In this document: piece after piece, positions 23,525-30,448 of the stretch
How positions within the stretch are numbered: position 1 is the first letter of the stretch
How the letters are laid out: each line of letters begins with the position of its first letter
Assembly (NCBI RefSeq): GCF_026341035.1
Contig: NZ_JAPEOQ010000001.1
Coordinates: 1-64,000, forward strand
DNA length: 64,000 bases
Direction of reading: 5' to 3'
Source: Streptomyces sp. NBC_01016
GTDB lineage: Bacteria > Actinomycetota > Actinomycetes > Streptomycetales > Streptomycetaceae
Made by a program: the position numbers and the translations under genes
Notes under the pieces: generated by a model
What the model was told of the DNA's origin: nothing
The model's database searches: none
The model's input: only the letters and a program-made list of their open reading frames with translations

Positions 23525-23920
23525 GTGTTCGGAGACCTCGGCCCCGTCGGCATCGCCCTCGTACTGACTGTGCTGCTCATCGTCGGCATCCCGGGCGGCG
23601 GCAAGCTCAAGCCGCTCGGCTGGTGGACAACGCTGCTCGTCGCGATGCTCGCAGCCAGCGCCTACAAGGCGGCGGGCGGCCCGTTCAACATCGTTCCGGA
23701 CGCGGCCGGTACCGTCATCAACTTCCTGCGTGGCCTGACCAAAGGGGCCACGATGCCGGCGCTGGCGCTCTCCACGGCGATCGTCATGCTCTATCTGAAG
23801 CTGTCGACGAAGCAATTGGGCTTCGTCACGCTGGTGTTCTTCTACCTCGCGCAGGGCGCGGGCGGGAACTGGACCTACCTCGCGGACGCGATCGAGAACG
23901 CGCGGATCGGTCTCCAGTGA
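23525..23920 (+). CDS. Small polytopic membrane protein
   Basis: 131 residues. Hydrophobic segments near 6-24, 32-48, 75-92 and 97-113. GTG start with AAGGA upstream; stop shares a base with the next ATG. No family recognised; composition resembles plasmid spread proteins. Confidence 0.6.
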   Translation: MFGDLGPVGIALVLTVLLIVGIPGGGKLKPLGWWTTLLVAMLAASAYKAAGGPFNIVPDAAGTVINFLRGLTKGATMPALALSTAIVMLYLKLSTKQLGFVTLVFFYLAQGAGGNWTYLADAIENARIGLQ

Positions 23921-24591
23921 TGCACATCAGCCTGCGTAAGAAGCCGGCCGCCCCGGAGCCGGAGCCCGTCGAGGAGGCCGAGCAGGACGTCGAGGAGCAG
24001 GAGCTTGGGGAGGAGCAGGAGGACGGGAAAGCTCTCTCGCTCCCCGCCGCCCTGGTCCATGCCGTGAAGGCGTGGTTCGCCTGGGGCACGGCCCGCCTTG
24101 GCGCCACCGCCACGTACTGGGGGCACGTGTTCGCCGTGTGGGCCTGCGCCTACTACCGCGGGTGGGTCCTCATCGCCGTACCCCTGGTGCTCCTCACGGT
24201 CGTCGGCCTGTTCGTTCCCCGGTCCGCGATCAACCAGTTCGCCGAGCGGGTCGAGGAGCGACGCGGCACCGCCAAGCGGGCCGACGCCGAGGCCGTCGAG
24301 GAGCCCCCGATCGAGCCGCTCCTCGGCCTCCTGCAACACCTCATCGGGGACGCCCGCGGGGTGCACCTCAAGACCCTCCTGGAGCACCTCGAAAAGGGGG
24401 CCGCGCAGGCGGGGCAGGAGCCCCCGTCGCGGGCCGACGTCGAGGCCAAGCTCGCGGCCCTCCGCGTGCCCCTCCGCCCCTCCGTACGGAACGCCGCAGG
24501 GAGGGTCAACCGGGGCGTGTACCGGGCCGACCTGGAGGCCGCTCTCGCCCCCTCTCCCGACGAGGCGACCGATCCGGCCCCTGACGTGTAG
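23920..24591 (+). CDS. Membrane protein with C-terminal conserved helical domain
   Basis: 223 residues. Very acidic N-terminus (EPVEEAEQDVEEQELGEEQE), hydrophobic segments around 43-60 and 75-100, then a cytoplasmic domain with LLGLLQHLIGDARGVHLKTLL and RVPLRPSVRNAAGRVNRGVYRADLE. I recall this last pattern from actinobacterial mobile-element proteins of unknown function. Last member of the overlapping membrane set. Confidence 0.6.
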   Translation: MHISLRKKPAAPEPEPVEEAEQDVEEQELGEEQEDGKALSLPAALVHAVKAWFAWGTARLGATATYWGHVFAVWACAYYRGWVLIAVPLVLLTVVGLFVPRSAINQFAERVEERRGTAKRADAEAVEEPPIEPLLGLLQHLIGDARGVHLKTLLEHLEKGAAQAGQEPPSRADVEAKLAALRVPLRPSVRNAAGRVNRGVYRADLEAALAPSPDEATDPAPDV

Positions 24592-24662
24592 CTACCGCCG
24601 TAGCTACGTCCCTGACCAGCCATGTAGCAGCCCCCGCTACACCCGTAGCGGCCCGTAGTAGC
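24588..24662. repeat. GTAGC/GCTAC repeat array
   Basis: GTAGCTAC at 24588-24595 and 24600-24607, GTAGC at 24624 and 24645, GCTAC at 24636, GTAGTAGC at 24655. The array begins in the stop codon of the membrane gene and fills the gap to the next. It could be a binding site or set of small hairpins; it also places tag stops repeatedly. Confidence 0.5.
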
Positions 24663-24679
24663 AACCCCTGGAGCACCTC

Positions 24680-24928
24680 GTGCCGTACCTGTACCGCTGC
24701 GCCCAGTGCCGCACCGAGGCGCCCGAGAGACGCGACGCCAAGACGGAAGCGGAGGCCGACCAACAGGCGCACCGCGATGCCGCGCACGGCGGCCACCGGC
24801 CCATCGACGGCGACGGCATCGACCACGTCCACGCGGCCGGCCGCGGCGACGGCTGGCTCCCCAACGGGAGCTGTCTCGCCGTGCTCGTGCTGCTCGCCCT
24901 GGTCCTCTCGAACTGTTGGGGCCGCTGA
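24680..24928 (+). CDS. Small protein with zinc site and C-terminal membrane anchor
   Basis: 82 residues. CAQCRTE near the start, two His-rich stretches, then CLAVLVLLALVLSNCWG as a terminal membrane span. GTG start behind ggag. Follows the repeat array; possibly an extra member of the membrane cassette. Confidence 0.55.
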   Translation: MPYLYRCAQCRTEAPERRDAKTEAEADQQAHRDAAHGGHRPIDGDGIDHVHAAGRGDGWLPNGSCLAVLVLLALVLSNCWGR

Positions 24929-24942
24929 CCAACCCATAAGCC

Positions 24943-24982
24943 CCGGGGCGGCCGACTGCTGCCAGGCGCCCGACCGCCCCGG
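24943..24982 (+). terminator. Hairpin after the membrane cassette
   Basis: CCGGGGCGG / CCGCCCCGG with a 22-base loop that itself contains GGCGCC; 14 bases beyond the stop at 24928. Confidence 0.45.
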
Positions 24983-25018
24983 TTCACCCATCCCGATTCA
25001 CGAGACAGGAGCGCCATC

Positions 25019-25159
25019 GTGCCACTGCCCAAGGACATGCCGATACGCGACCCGAAGCGCGCGGAGACCGACACGGAGAACGCCACCGAGTACCGGGCCT
25101 CGCGGGGCGGGTACTACCCCGTAGAGGAGAAGCCCGTTCCGGGTGCGCCGAAGCAGTAG
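25019..25159 (+). CDS. Hydrophilic microprotein
   Basis: 46 residues from GTG with aggag eight bases upstream: charged, with YRASRGGYYPVEEKPVPG. Unrecognised; stands alone between two hairpins. Confidence 0.5.
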   Translation: MPLPKDMPIRDPKRAETDTENATEYRASRGGYYPVEEKPVPGAPKQ

Positions 25160-25202
25160 CTCCGCCACACTGAACGCGCACGCCGGGTTGTGCCCGGCAG
25201 TG

Positions 25203-25238
25203 AGGCCCCGCCGTGCATCCCCCGTCGCGGCGGGGCCT
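25203..25238 (+). terminator. Strong terminator before the methyltransferase
   Basis: AGGCCCCGCCG / CGGCGGGGCCT, 11-bp perfect stem with 14-base loop, followed by tcgcgtt. It separates the early region from the methyltransferase. The remaining gap to 25351 probably holds its promoter, but I see no clear boxes. Confidence 0.7.
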
Positions 25239-25351
25239 TCGCGTTCCAACAGGTTTCAATGGGCAACTACCTGAGAAGAACGATCACGCTGCCAGGCCAC
25301 CGCTAATGACTCGCTCGCATCCCAGCGCACGCGACCCAGCGAAAGGCCACC

Positions 25352-26089
25352 ATGCCCAACTGGACACTGCACACGGGGGACGCCCTCACCCTGCTTCCTG
25401 CTCTCGACACTCCAGTCGACGCAGTCATCTGCGACCCGCCATACAACAGCGGCGGCCGCACCATGACCGAGCGCACCGCCCGCACCGCCCGAGCGAAGTA
25501 CCTCACAGAAGCCGGCCGCAACCACGGGCACGACCTCGGCGACTTCACCGGCGAGAACCGCGACCAACGCTCCTACCTCGCCTGGCTCTCCCTGATCCTC
25601 GCCGAATGCCACCGGCTCACTCGGCCCGGCGGCGCCGCCCTCGTCTTCACCGACTGGCGCCAACTTCCCGTCACCACCGACGCCCTACAGGCTGCCGGCT
25701 ACACCTGGCGCGGCATCGCCGTATGGCACAAGCCCACCGCGCGGCCCCAGCCTGGCCGTCTGCGACAGGAGTGCGAGTTCATCGTCTGGGGCAGCAACGG
25801 CCCGGTCTTCACCGGCGACGAGCCCGTCTATCTCCCCGGGCACTTCACCGGCAGCCAGCCCCGCGGCGCCCGGCGGCGCCACATCACACAGAAGCCCGTC
25901 GATGTGATGCGGGAGCTCGTACGTATCGTGCCCCGAGGGGGAACGGTGCTGGACCCATTCACCGGCGCGGGCACTACCGGGGTTGCCGCTCTCGAGGAGG
26001 GGCGCTCGTTCGTCGGCATCGAGCACTCCGCCGCGTACTCTGCCGTGACGCGTGAGCGCCTGGCATCAGTACAGGTGTCTTTGGCTTGA
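25352..26089 (+). CDS. DNA methyltransferase, N4-cytosine/N6-adenine type
   Basis: 245 residues. Catalytic CDPPYNSG (motif IV, about 27-34) comes first, and the AdoMet-binding FTGAGTTG (motif I, about 205-212) lies near the C-terminus, an order typical of beta-class enzymes. HITQKPVDVMRELV before motif I is the usual motif X region. Solitary phage methylases of this kind modify the phage genome against restriction or mark packaging or regulatory sites. No restriction enzyme gene is adjacent. Preceded by gaaaggccacc. Confidence 0.85.
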   Translation: MPNWTLHTGDALTLLPALDTPVDAVICDPPYNSGGRTMTERTARTARAKYLTEAGRNHGHDLGDFTGENRDQRSYLAWLSLILAECHRLTRPGGAALVFTDWRQLPVTTDALQAAGYTWRGIAVWHKPTARPQPGRLRQECEFIVWGSNGPVFTGDEPVYLPGHFTGSQPRGARRRHITQKPVDVMRELVRIVPRGGTVLDPFTGAGTTGVAALEEGRSFVGIEHSAAYSAVTRERLASVQVSLA

Positions 26090-26110
26090 CCCCGGGCCCC
26101 CAGGAGCATC

Positions 26111-26162
26111 TCCACGCGAACCTCAACTTTGCTTGACGTTCGCGTGGATCATGCCCCATAGT
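26111..26162 (+). promoter_or_regulatory. Promoter with flanking 11-bp inverted repeat, before the lipoprotein gene
   Basis: TTGACG (26133-26138) and CATAGT (26157-26162) with an 18-base spacer make a good sigma-70-type promoter. The arms TCCACGCGAAC (26111-26121) and GTTCGCGTGGA (26138-26148) form a perfect inverted repeat around the -35 box. This could be an operator for a repressor, or the methyltransferase terminator, or both. Confidence 0.6.
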
Positions 26163-26281
26163 GGGCCGCAGATTTGGCATGCCCGGAAACAGGCAAACCC
26201 ACAAAAGGTCCGCAACGGGCATTCCCACTTACACCACACGCCGCGATGATGGCCCCTCAGCACACCCGTCCTGGGGGGACC

Positions 26282-26677
26282 ATGAACCGCCGCACCACCG
26301 CCGCCGGCCTACTCGTCACCGCGGCCCTCGCACTCACCGCCTGCTCGTCCGTCGACAACGGCGACGCCAAGCCCAAGGCAAGCGCCACCGACAAGCCGAA
26401 GGCAAGCGCCACCGAGAAGGCCAACCCGAACAAGCTCGACGATGCCGGCAAGTTCGCCTGCGACGACTTCGCCAAGGACTACCAGAGCGCGGACACCACA
26501 CAGGCCCGCCTCGACCTCGCCCACAAGGTCAACAAGTGGGCGCCGAAGTCGTACACCAAGAACATCGCCGACAACGGCAAGGTGCTCGCCCGCGGCGCGG
26601 GCGGCTCCGACGGGTCGTGGCAGATCGCAGCGGACACCTTCGCTCAGTCCTGCCTCGACGCCGGCTGGAAAGCCTGA
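26282..26677 (+). CDS. Secreted lipoprotein, prophage cargo
   Basis: 131 residues. Signal peptide with MNRRTT, hydrophobic core and lipobox LTAC; the mature protein would be lipid-anchored at Cys21. A short Lys/Ala repeat (KPKASATDKPKASATEK) links it to a small helical domain with two Cys (CDDF and QSC) that may form a disulfide. It has its own promoter and terminator between early and packaging genes, the mark of a moron. A superinfection-exclusion role is plausible by analogy with other phage lipoproteins, not shown. Confidence 0.75.
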   Translation: MNRRTTAAGLLVTAALALTACSSVDNGDAKPKASATDKPKASATEKANPNKLDDAGKFACDDFAKDYQSADTTQARLDLAHKVNKWAPKSYTKNIADNGKVLARGAGGSDGSWQIAADTFAQSCLDAGWKA

Positions 26678-26691
26678 CCGACCCCACTGAC

Positions 26692-26725
26692 GAGCCCGGC
26701 CGCACACGTCCCCGCGGCCGGGCTC
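26692..26725 (+). terminator. Terminator of the lipoprotein gene
   Basis: GAGCCCGGCCGC / GCGGCCGGGCTC, perfect 12-bp stem, ten-base loop, 14 bases after the stop codon. Confidence 0.7.
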
Positions 26726-26750
26726 CCGCATGTCCCGAGGAGGTGACCCT

Positions 26751-27284
26751 GTGCCGAACCAGTACACCCACACGGTCACCGAGGCCGAACTCACGCAGCT
26801 CCGGGAACTCCACCGGCAGGGCCTTGGCCGCAACGCCATCGCCCGCGCCATGGGCCGCAGCCTCCGCACCATCAGCGTGTACGCCGCGCGAATGGACCTG
26901 TCCTTCGATCGCACCCTGACGGAGGAGGCCACGCGCGCACGGAAGGCCGACCTCGAAGAGCGGCGCATCATGCTCGCCGAGGCCCTCCAAGGCGACGCCG
27001 AACGCCTCACCGAGCAACTCTGGACGCCCTCAAAGGTGTTCAACATCGGCGGCAAGGACAACACGTACACCGAGCACGACGTCGACGAGCCGCCCGCGGA
27101 CGCCAAGAAATCACTGATGGCCGCAGCCGGCATCGCCATCGAGAAGTCGATGAAGCTGATCCCGCCAGAGGTCGACGAGACCAACGTCATGGCGGCCCGG
27201 TCGATGCTCGGCTCGCTGGCCGATGGACTGTCCCGACTGGCCGCTCAGGAGCCGTCTGGGGAGGACGACAGCGGGGAGGGCTGA
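26751..27284 (+). CDS. Terminase small subunit (probable)
   Basis: 177 residues from a GTG behind gaggaggtgac. N-terminal helix-turn-helix (LTQLRELHRQGLGRNAIARAMGRSLRTI, about 12-40) for DNA recognition, followed by helices suited to ring oligomerisation and an acidic C-terminus. Position directly before the large subunit supports the assignment: it would recognise the packaging start site. Stop shares a base with the large-subunit ATG. Confidence 0.7.
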   Translation: MPNQYTHTVTEAELTQLRELHRQGLGRNAIARAMGRSLRTISVYAARMDLSFDRTLTEEATRARKADLEERRIMLAEALQGDAERLTEQLWTPSKVFNIGGKDNTYTEHDVDEPPADAKKSLMAAAGIAIEKSMKLIPPEVDETNVMAARSMLGSLADGLSRLAAQEPSGEDDSGEG

Positions 27285-28570
27285 TGCTCGACTCGCTGCC
27301 CCTGTCACGGAAGCAGATCAGTTCCATCGCGGGCGCGCAGGCGCGCATCAACGTGTGGCACGGCGCTATCCGTTCGGGCAAGACGATCGCCTCGTTGGTC
27401 GCGTTCCTGATCGCCGTGTCGGTCGCCCCCGCCTCGGGGCTGATAATCATCGTGGGCAGGTCGTTGCAGACGATCGAGCGGAACGTGTTGGACCCGCTCC
27501 AGGACGAGGCCCTGTTCGGCCCGGTCGCAAAGCTCGTCGTGCACACCCGTGGCGCGACCACCGCAACGATCCTCGGCCGCACTATCCACCTCATCGGCGC
27601 CGCCGATTCACGGGCCGAGGGACGGCTCCGCGGTATGACGTGCTGCCTCGCCTACGTCGACGAGGCCACGCTCATGCCGCGCGGATTCTGGAACCAGCTC
27701 CTCGGCCGCCTCTCCGTGAAGGGCGCCCGGCTGCTCGCCACGACCAACCCCGACAACCCCGGCCACTGGTTGAAGAAGGAGTTCCTCGACCGCGCCGGCG
27801 AACTCGACCTCAGGCAGTGGCACTTCACTCTCGACGACAACCCCGCCTTGGACCCGGCATACGTGGCCTCACTCAAGGCCGAGTACGTCGGCCTCTGGTA
27901 CCGGCGGTTCATTGCCGGACACTGGGTCCAGTCCGAGGGCGCGATCTACGAGCAGTTCGATCCGGAGCAGCACGTCGTCAAGACGCTGCCGCGCATCGAG
28001 CGGTGGCTGTGCGATGCGATCGACTACGGCACCGTGAACCCGTACGCCGACCTCCTGTTCGGCATCGGCCGGGACCCGGGCACGGGACGATCGCGGCTGT
28101 ACGTGGCGAGCGAGTTCCGGTGGGACTCGCGGATGGAACGCCGCTCGCTCACCGACGCCGAGTACAGCAAGGCCCGACGGGCGTGGCTGGCCCGAGTGCC
28201 GCAGCCGGAGAGCAACGTCGTCGGCGTCGCCCCGGAGTGGACGATCGTCGACCCGTCCGCGTCGTCGTACATCGAGCAGCTGCACCGCGACGGCGTCAGC
28301 GGTGTGACGGCCGCCGACAACACCGTGCTCGACGGGATCCGTACCGTGTCGTCGCTCCTGGCGACCGGTGATCTCGCCGTACACGAGTCGGCACGCGGCC
28401 TCATCGACGAACTGCCCGGCTACTCGTGGGACGACGCGGCAGCGGAGCGCGGCGAGGACAAGCCCATCAAGGACAACGACCACAGCTGCGACGCGCTCCG
28501 ATACGGCATCCGTACGACCGAGGCCCTGTGGCGGCCCTACCTGCCCACCCGACTGGAGGTCGCCGCGTGA
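27284..28570 (+). CDS. Terminase large subunit
   Basis: 428 residues. ATPase: Walker A GAIRSGKT (residues 27-34), Walker B CLAYVDEA (about 122-129), coupling motif TTNP (about 148-151). The C-terminal RNase H-like nuclease has DAIDYG, IVDPS and NDHSCDALRYG supplying acidic residues. PBSX/Terminase_3-like. It cuts concatemeric DNA and pumps it into procapsids through the portal encoded just downstream. Confidence 0.92.
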   Translation: MLDSLPLSRKQISSIAGAQARINVWHGAIRSGKTIASLVAFLIAVSVAPASGLIIIVGRSLQTIERNVLDPLQDEALFGPVAKLVVHTRGATTATILGRTIHLIGAADSRAEGRLRGMTCCLAYVDEATLMPRGFWNQLLGRLSVKGARLLATTNPDNPGHWLKKEFLDRAGELDLRQWHFTLDDNPALDPAYVASLKAEYVGLWYRRFIAGHWVQSEGAIYEQFDPEQHVVKTLPRIERWLCDAIDYGTVNPYADLLFGIGRDPGTGRSRLYVASEFRWDSRMERRSLTDAEYSKARRAWLARVPQPESNVVGVAPEWTIVDPSASSYIEQLHRDGVSGVTAADNTVLDGIRTVSSLLATGDLAVHESARGLIDELPGYSWDDAAAERGEDKPIKDNDHSCDALRYGIRTTEALWRPYLPTRLEVAA

Positions 28571-28740
28571 GCCGAGAACAGCCACCGCCGATGACCCCGG
28601 AGGCGGCGATCGAAAACGCGGCCCGGCTCCTACGGCACGCCGAAGGGGAAACGAACCTCGTCCTGATGGAGCGGCTCGACGACCTCGCCGGGTCGTGGCT
28701 CGGCATGGCGAACCTACTGATGGAACGGGAGCGCGCCTGA
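28567..28740 (+). CDS. Small helical protein
   Basis: 57 residues, GTG overlapping the terminase stop. Helical and amphipathic (AAIENAARLLRHAEGETNLVLMERLDDL). No family recognised; conserved position between terminase and portal in related prophages would support a packaging role. Confidence 0.55.
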   Translation: MSREQPPPMTPEAAIENAARLLRHAEGETNLVLMERLDDLAGSWLGMANLLMERERA

Positions 28741-28943
28741 TGGCGGCAGAGATCAGCATGCCCGTTCACGTCCGCGTCGGTGAGCACGAAGGCCACTGGG
28801 GCGACCTCGCGGTACCGGTGATCGACGGCACCGTCACCGAGCGGGACGTACGGCGCCAACTCATTGCGTTCCTCCGCGATTGCGCTGGCCAACTGGAGGC
28901 CGAACTCACCGAGGAGGTGTCGGATGCCGCTGCCCACGAGTGA
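28740..28943 (+). CDS. Hypothetical small protein
   Basis: 67 residues. SMPVHVRVGEHEGHWGDLAVPV reads as a beta-rich half and RQLIAFLRDCAGQLEAELTE as a terminal helix. One-base overlap with the previous stop, 20-base overlap with the portal gene. Confidence 0.55.
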   Translation: MAAEISMPVHVRVGEHEGHWGDLAVPVIDGTVTERDVRRQLIAFLRDCAGQLEAELTEEVSDAAAHE

Positions 28944-30438
28944 CACCGTGTGGCCGCCCCCGCACCTCGGTCCCGCCCTCGACGCCATGCACACCTGGGA
29001 CTCCTGGTGGTCCGGCGACCCCGACCGCCTGGAGCAGCTCTACGGCGGCAGCACCGGCGGCGGCCCCGACCCCAAGCGCATGCAGTACGCGGGCGGCGTC
29101 GTGGGCCGCATTGCCCGCTGGTGGTGGGGCACCCCGACCGCGCCCGGCGAACGCCGTACGAAGATGCACGTGCCGATCGCGGGCGACCTCTGCGGCGGAT
29201 CCGCCGACCTCCTGTTCTCCGAGCCGCCGAAGCTCGTCGTCGAGGACACCGCGACGCAGGCCCGGCTCGACGAACTGGCCGATGACGGCATGCTCGCCAC
29301 CCTCCAGACCGCGGCCGAAGTCGGCGCCGCGCTCGGCGGCGTGTACCTGCGCCCCGTCTACGACATCGACATCGCCGACCGTCCCTGGCTCGTCGCCGAG
29401 CACGCCGACCGCGCAGTCCCCGAGTTCACGTGGGGCAAGCTCAGCGCCGTCACGTTCTGGCGGGTAGTCGGCGAAGACGACGGCCAAGTCTGGCGCCACC
29501 TGGAACGGCACGAGCCGGGCGTCATCCTCCACGGCCTCTACCAGGGCACCCGCGACAAGCTCGGCCGGCCGGTGCCGCTGGAGGACAGTCCGGCGACCGA
29601 GGGCTATGCCGAGATCGTCAACGACCAGGGCGCGATCGAGACCGGCTACCCCCTGCTCGACGTGTCGTACATCCCCAACCAGGCGTCCCGCCGGTGGCGG
29701 TGCCGGCCGCGGCTCGCCGACCTCGGCCGCTCCGACCTTGACGGCGTCGAGCCGCTGATGGACGCGCTCGACGAAACCTACTCGTCGTGGATGCGGGACA
29801 TCCGCCTCGGCAAGGGCCGCATCCTCGTGCCGAATGCGTACCTCCAGTCGCAGGGACCGGGGCGCGGCGCGTCGTGGAATCCGGATCAAGAGGCGTTCGC
29901 GGGGCTGGAGATGCTGGCGCGTGGCGACTCCGGTACGCAGCTCACGGTGGCGCAGTTCGCAATCCGCGTGCAGGAGCATCGGGACACGGCCGAGGATCTC
30001 GTGAACCAGATCCTCCGCAGTGCTGGCTACTCGGGGCAGACGTTCGGGCTCGGCGGCGACATCGCGGTGACCGCGACGGAGACCGTGGCCAAGGAGCGCC
30101 GTTCGATGACGACGCGCGGCCGGAAGATCCTCCGGTGGCGGCCCGAACTGGCGCACTCAGTCGAGGCGCTCCTCGCGGTCGACGCGTTCGTGTTCGGCAC
30201 CGGCGTGCAGGCGCAGCGGCCGAACATCGAGTTCGAGGACTCCGTCCAGGAGGATCCGCTCAGCCTGGCCAATACGGCGGACGTACTGCGCCGCGCGCAG
30301 GCAACGTCGACCGACACCCTCGTCCGCATGGTGCATCCCGAGTGGGACGACAAGCAGGTACAGGCCGAAGTCGCCCTCATCCAAGCCGAGTCCGGTACTG
30401 CGGTGCCGGACCCGATGCAGATGGGCGACCTGCCGTAG
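28924..30438 (+). CDS. Portal protein (SPP1 Gp6-like)
   Basis: 504 residues. Pattern of the Gp6 portal family: KMHVPIAGDLCGGSADLLFSEPP, TAAEVGAALGGVYLRPVYD, DLGRSDLDGVEPLMDALDETYSSWMRDIRLGKGR and a helical C-terminal crown region. It forms the dodecameric channel at one capsid vertex, used for packaging and tail attachment. GAGGAGG precedes the ATG at 28924. Confidence 0.88.
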   Translation: MPLPTSDTVWPPPHLGPALDAMHTWDSWWSGDPDRLEQLYGGSTGGGPDPKRMQYAGGVVGRIARWWWGTPTAPGERRTKMHVPIAGDLCGGSADLLFSEPPKLVVEDTATQARLDELADDGMLATLQTAAEVGAALGGVYLRPVYDIDIADRPWLVAEHADRAVPEFTWGKLSAVTFWRVVGEDDGQVWRHLERHEPGVILHGLYQGTRDKLGRPVPLEDSPATEGYAEIVNDQGAIETGYPLLDVSYIPNQASRRWRCRPRLADLGRSDLDGVEPLMDALDETYSSWMRDIRLGKGRILVPNAYLQSQGPGRGASWNPDQEAFAGLEMLARGDSGTQLTVAQFAIRVQEHRDTAEDLVNQILRSAGYSGQTFGLGGDIAVTATETVAKERRSMTTRGRKILRWRPELAHSVEALLAVDAFVFGTGVQAQRPNIEFEDSVQEDPLSLANTADVLRRAQATSTDTLVRMVHPEWDDKQVQAEVALIQAESGTAVPDPMQMGDLP

Positions 30439-30448
30439 GGGGTACGGG

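Noticed and set aside
25352..26089. Methyltransferase as half of a restriction-modification system
   Set aside because: No endonuclease-like gene is adjacent; neighbours are a microprotein and a lipoprotein, so it is called a solitary phage methylase.
26111..26148. Inverted repeat as a simple methyltransferase terminator only
   Set aside because: One arm overlaps the -35 box of a good promoter, so an operator role is at least as likely; kept as a promoter feature with both options.
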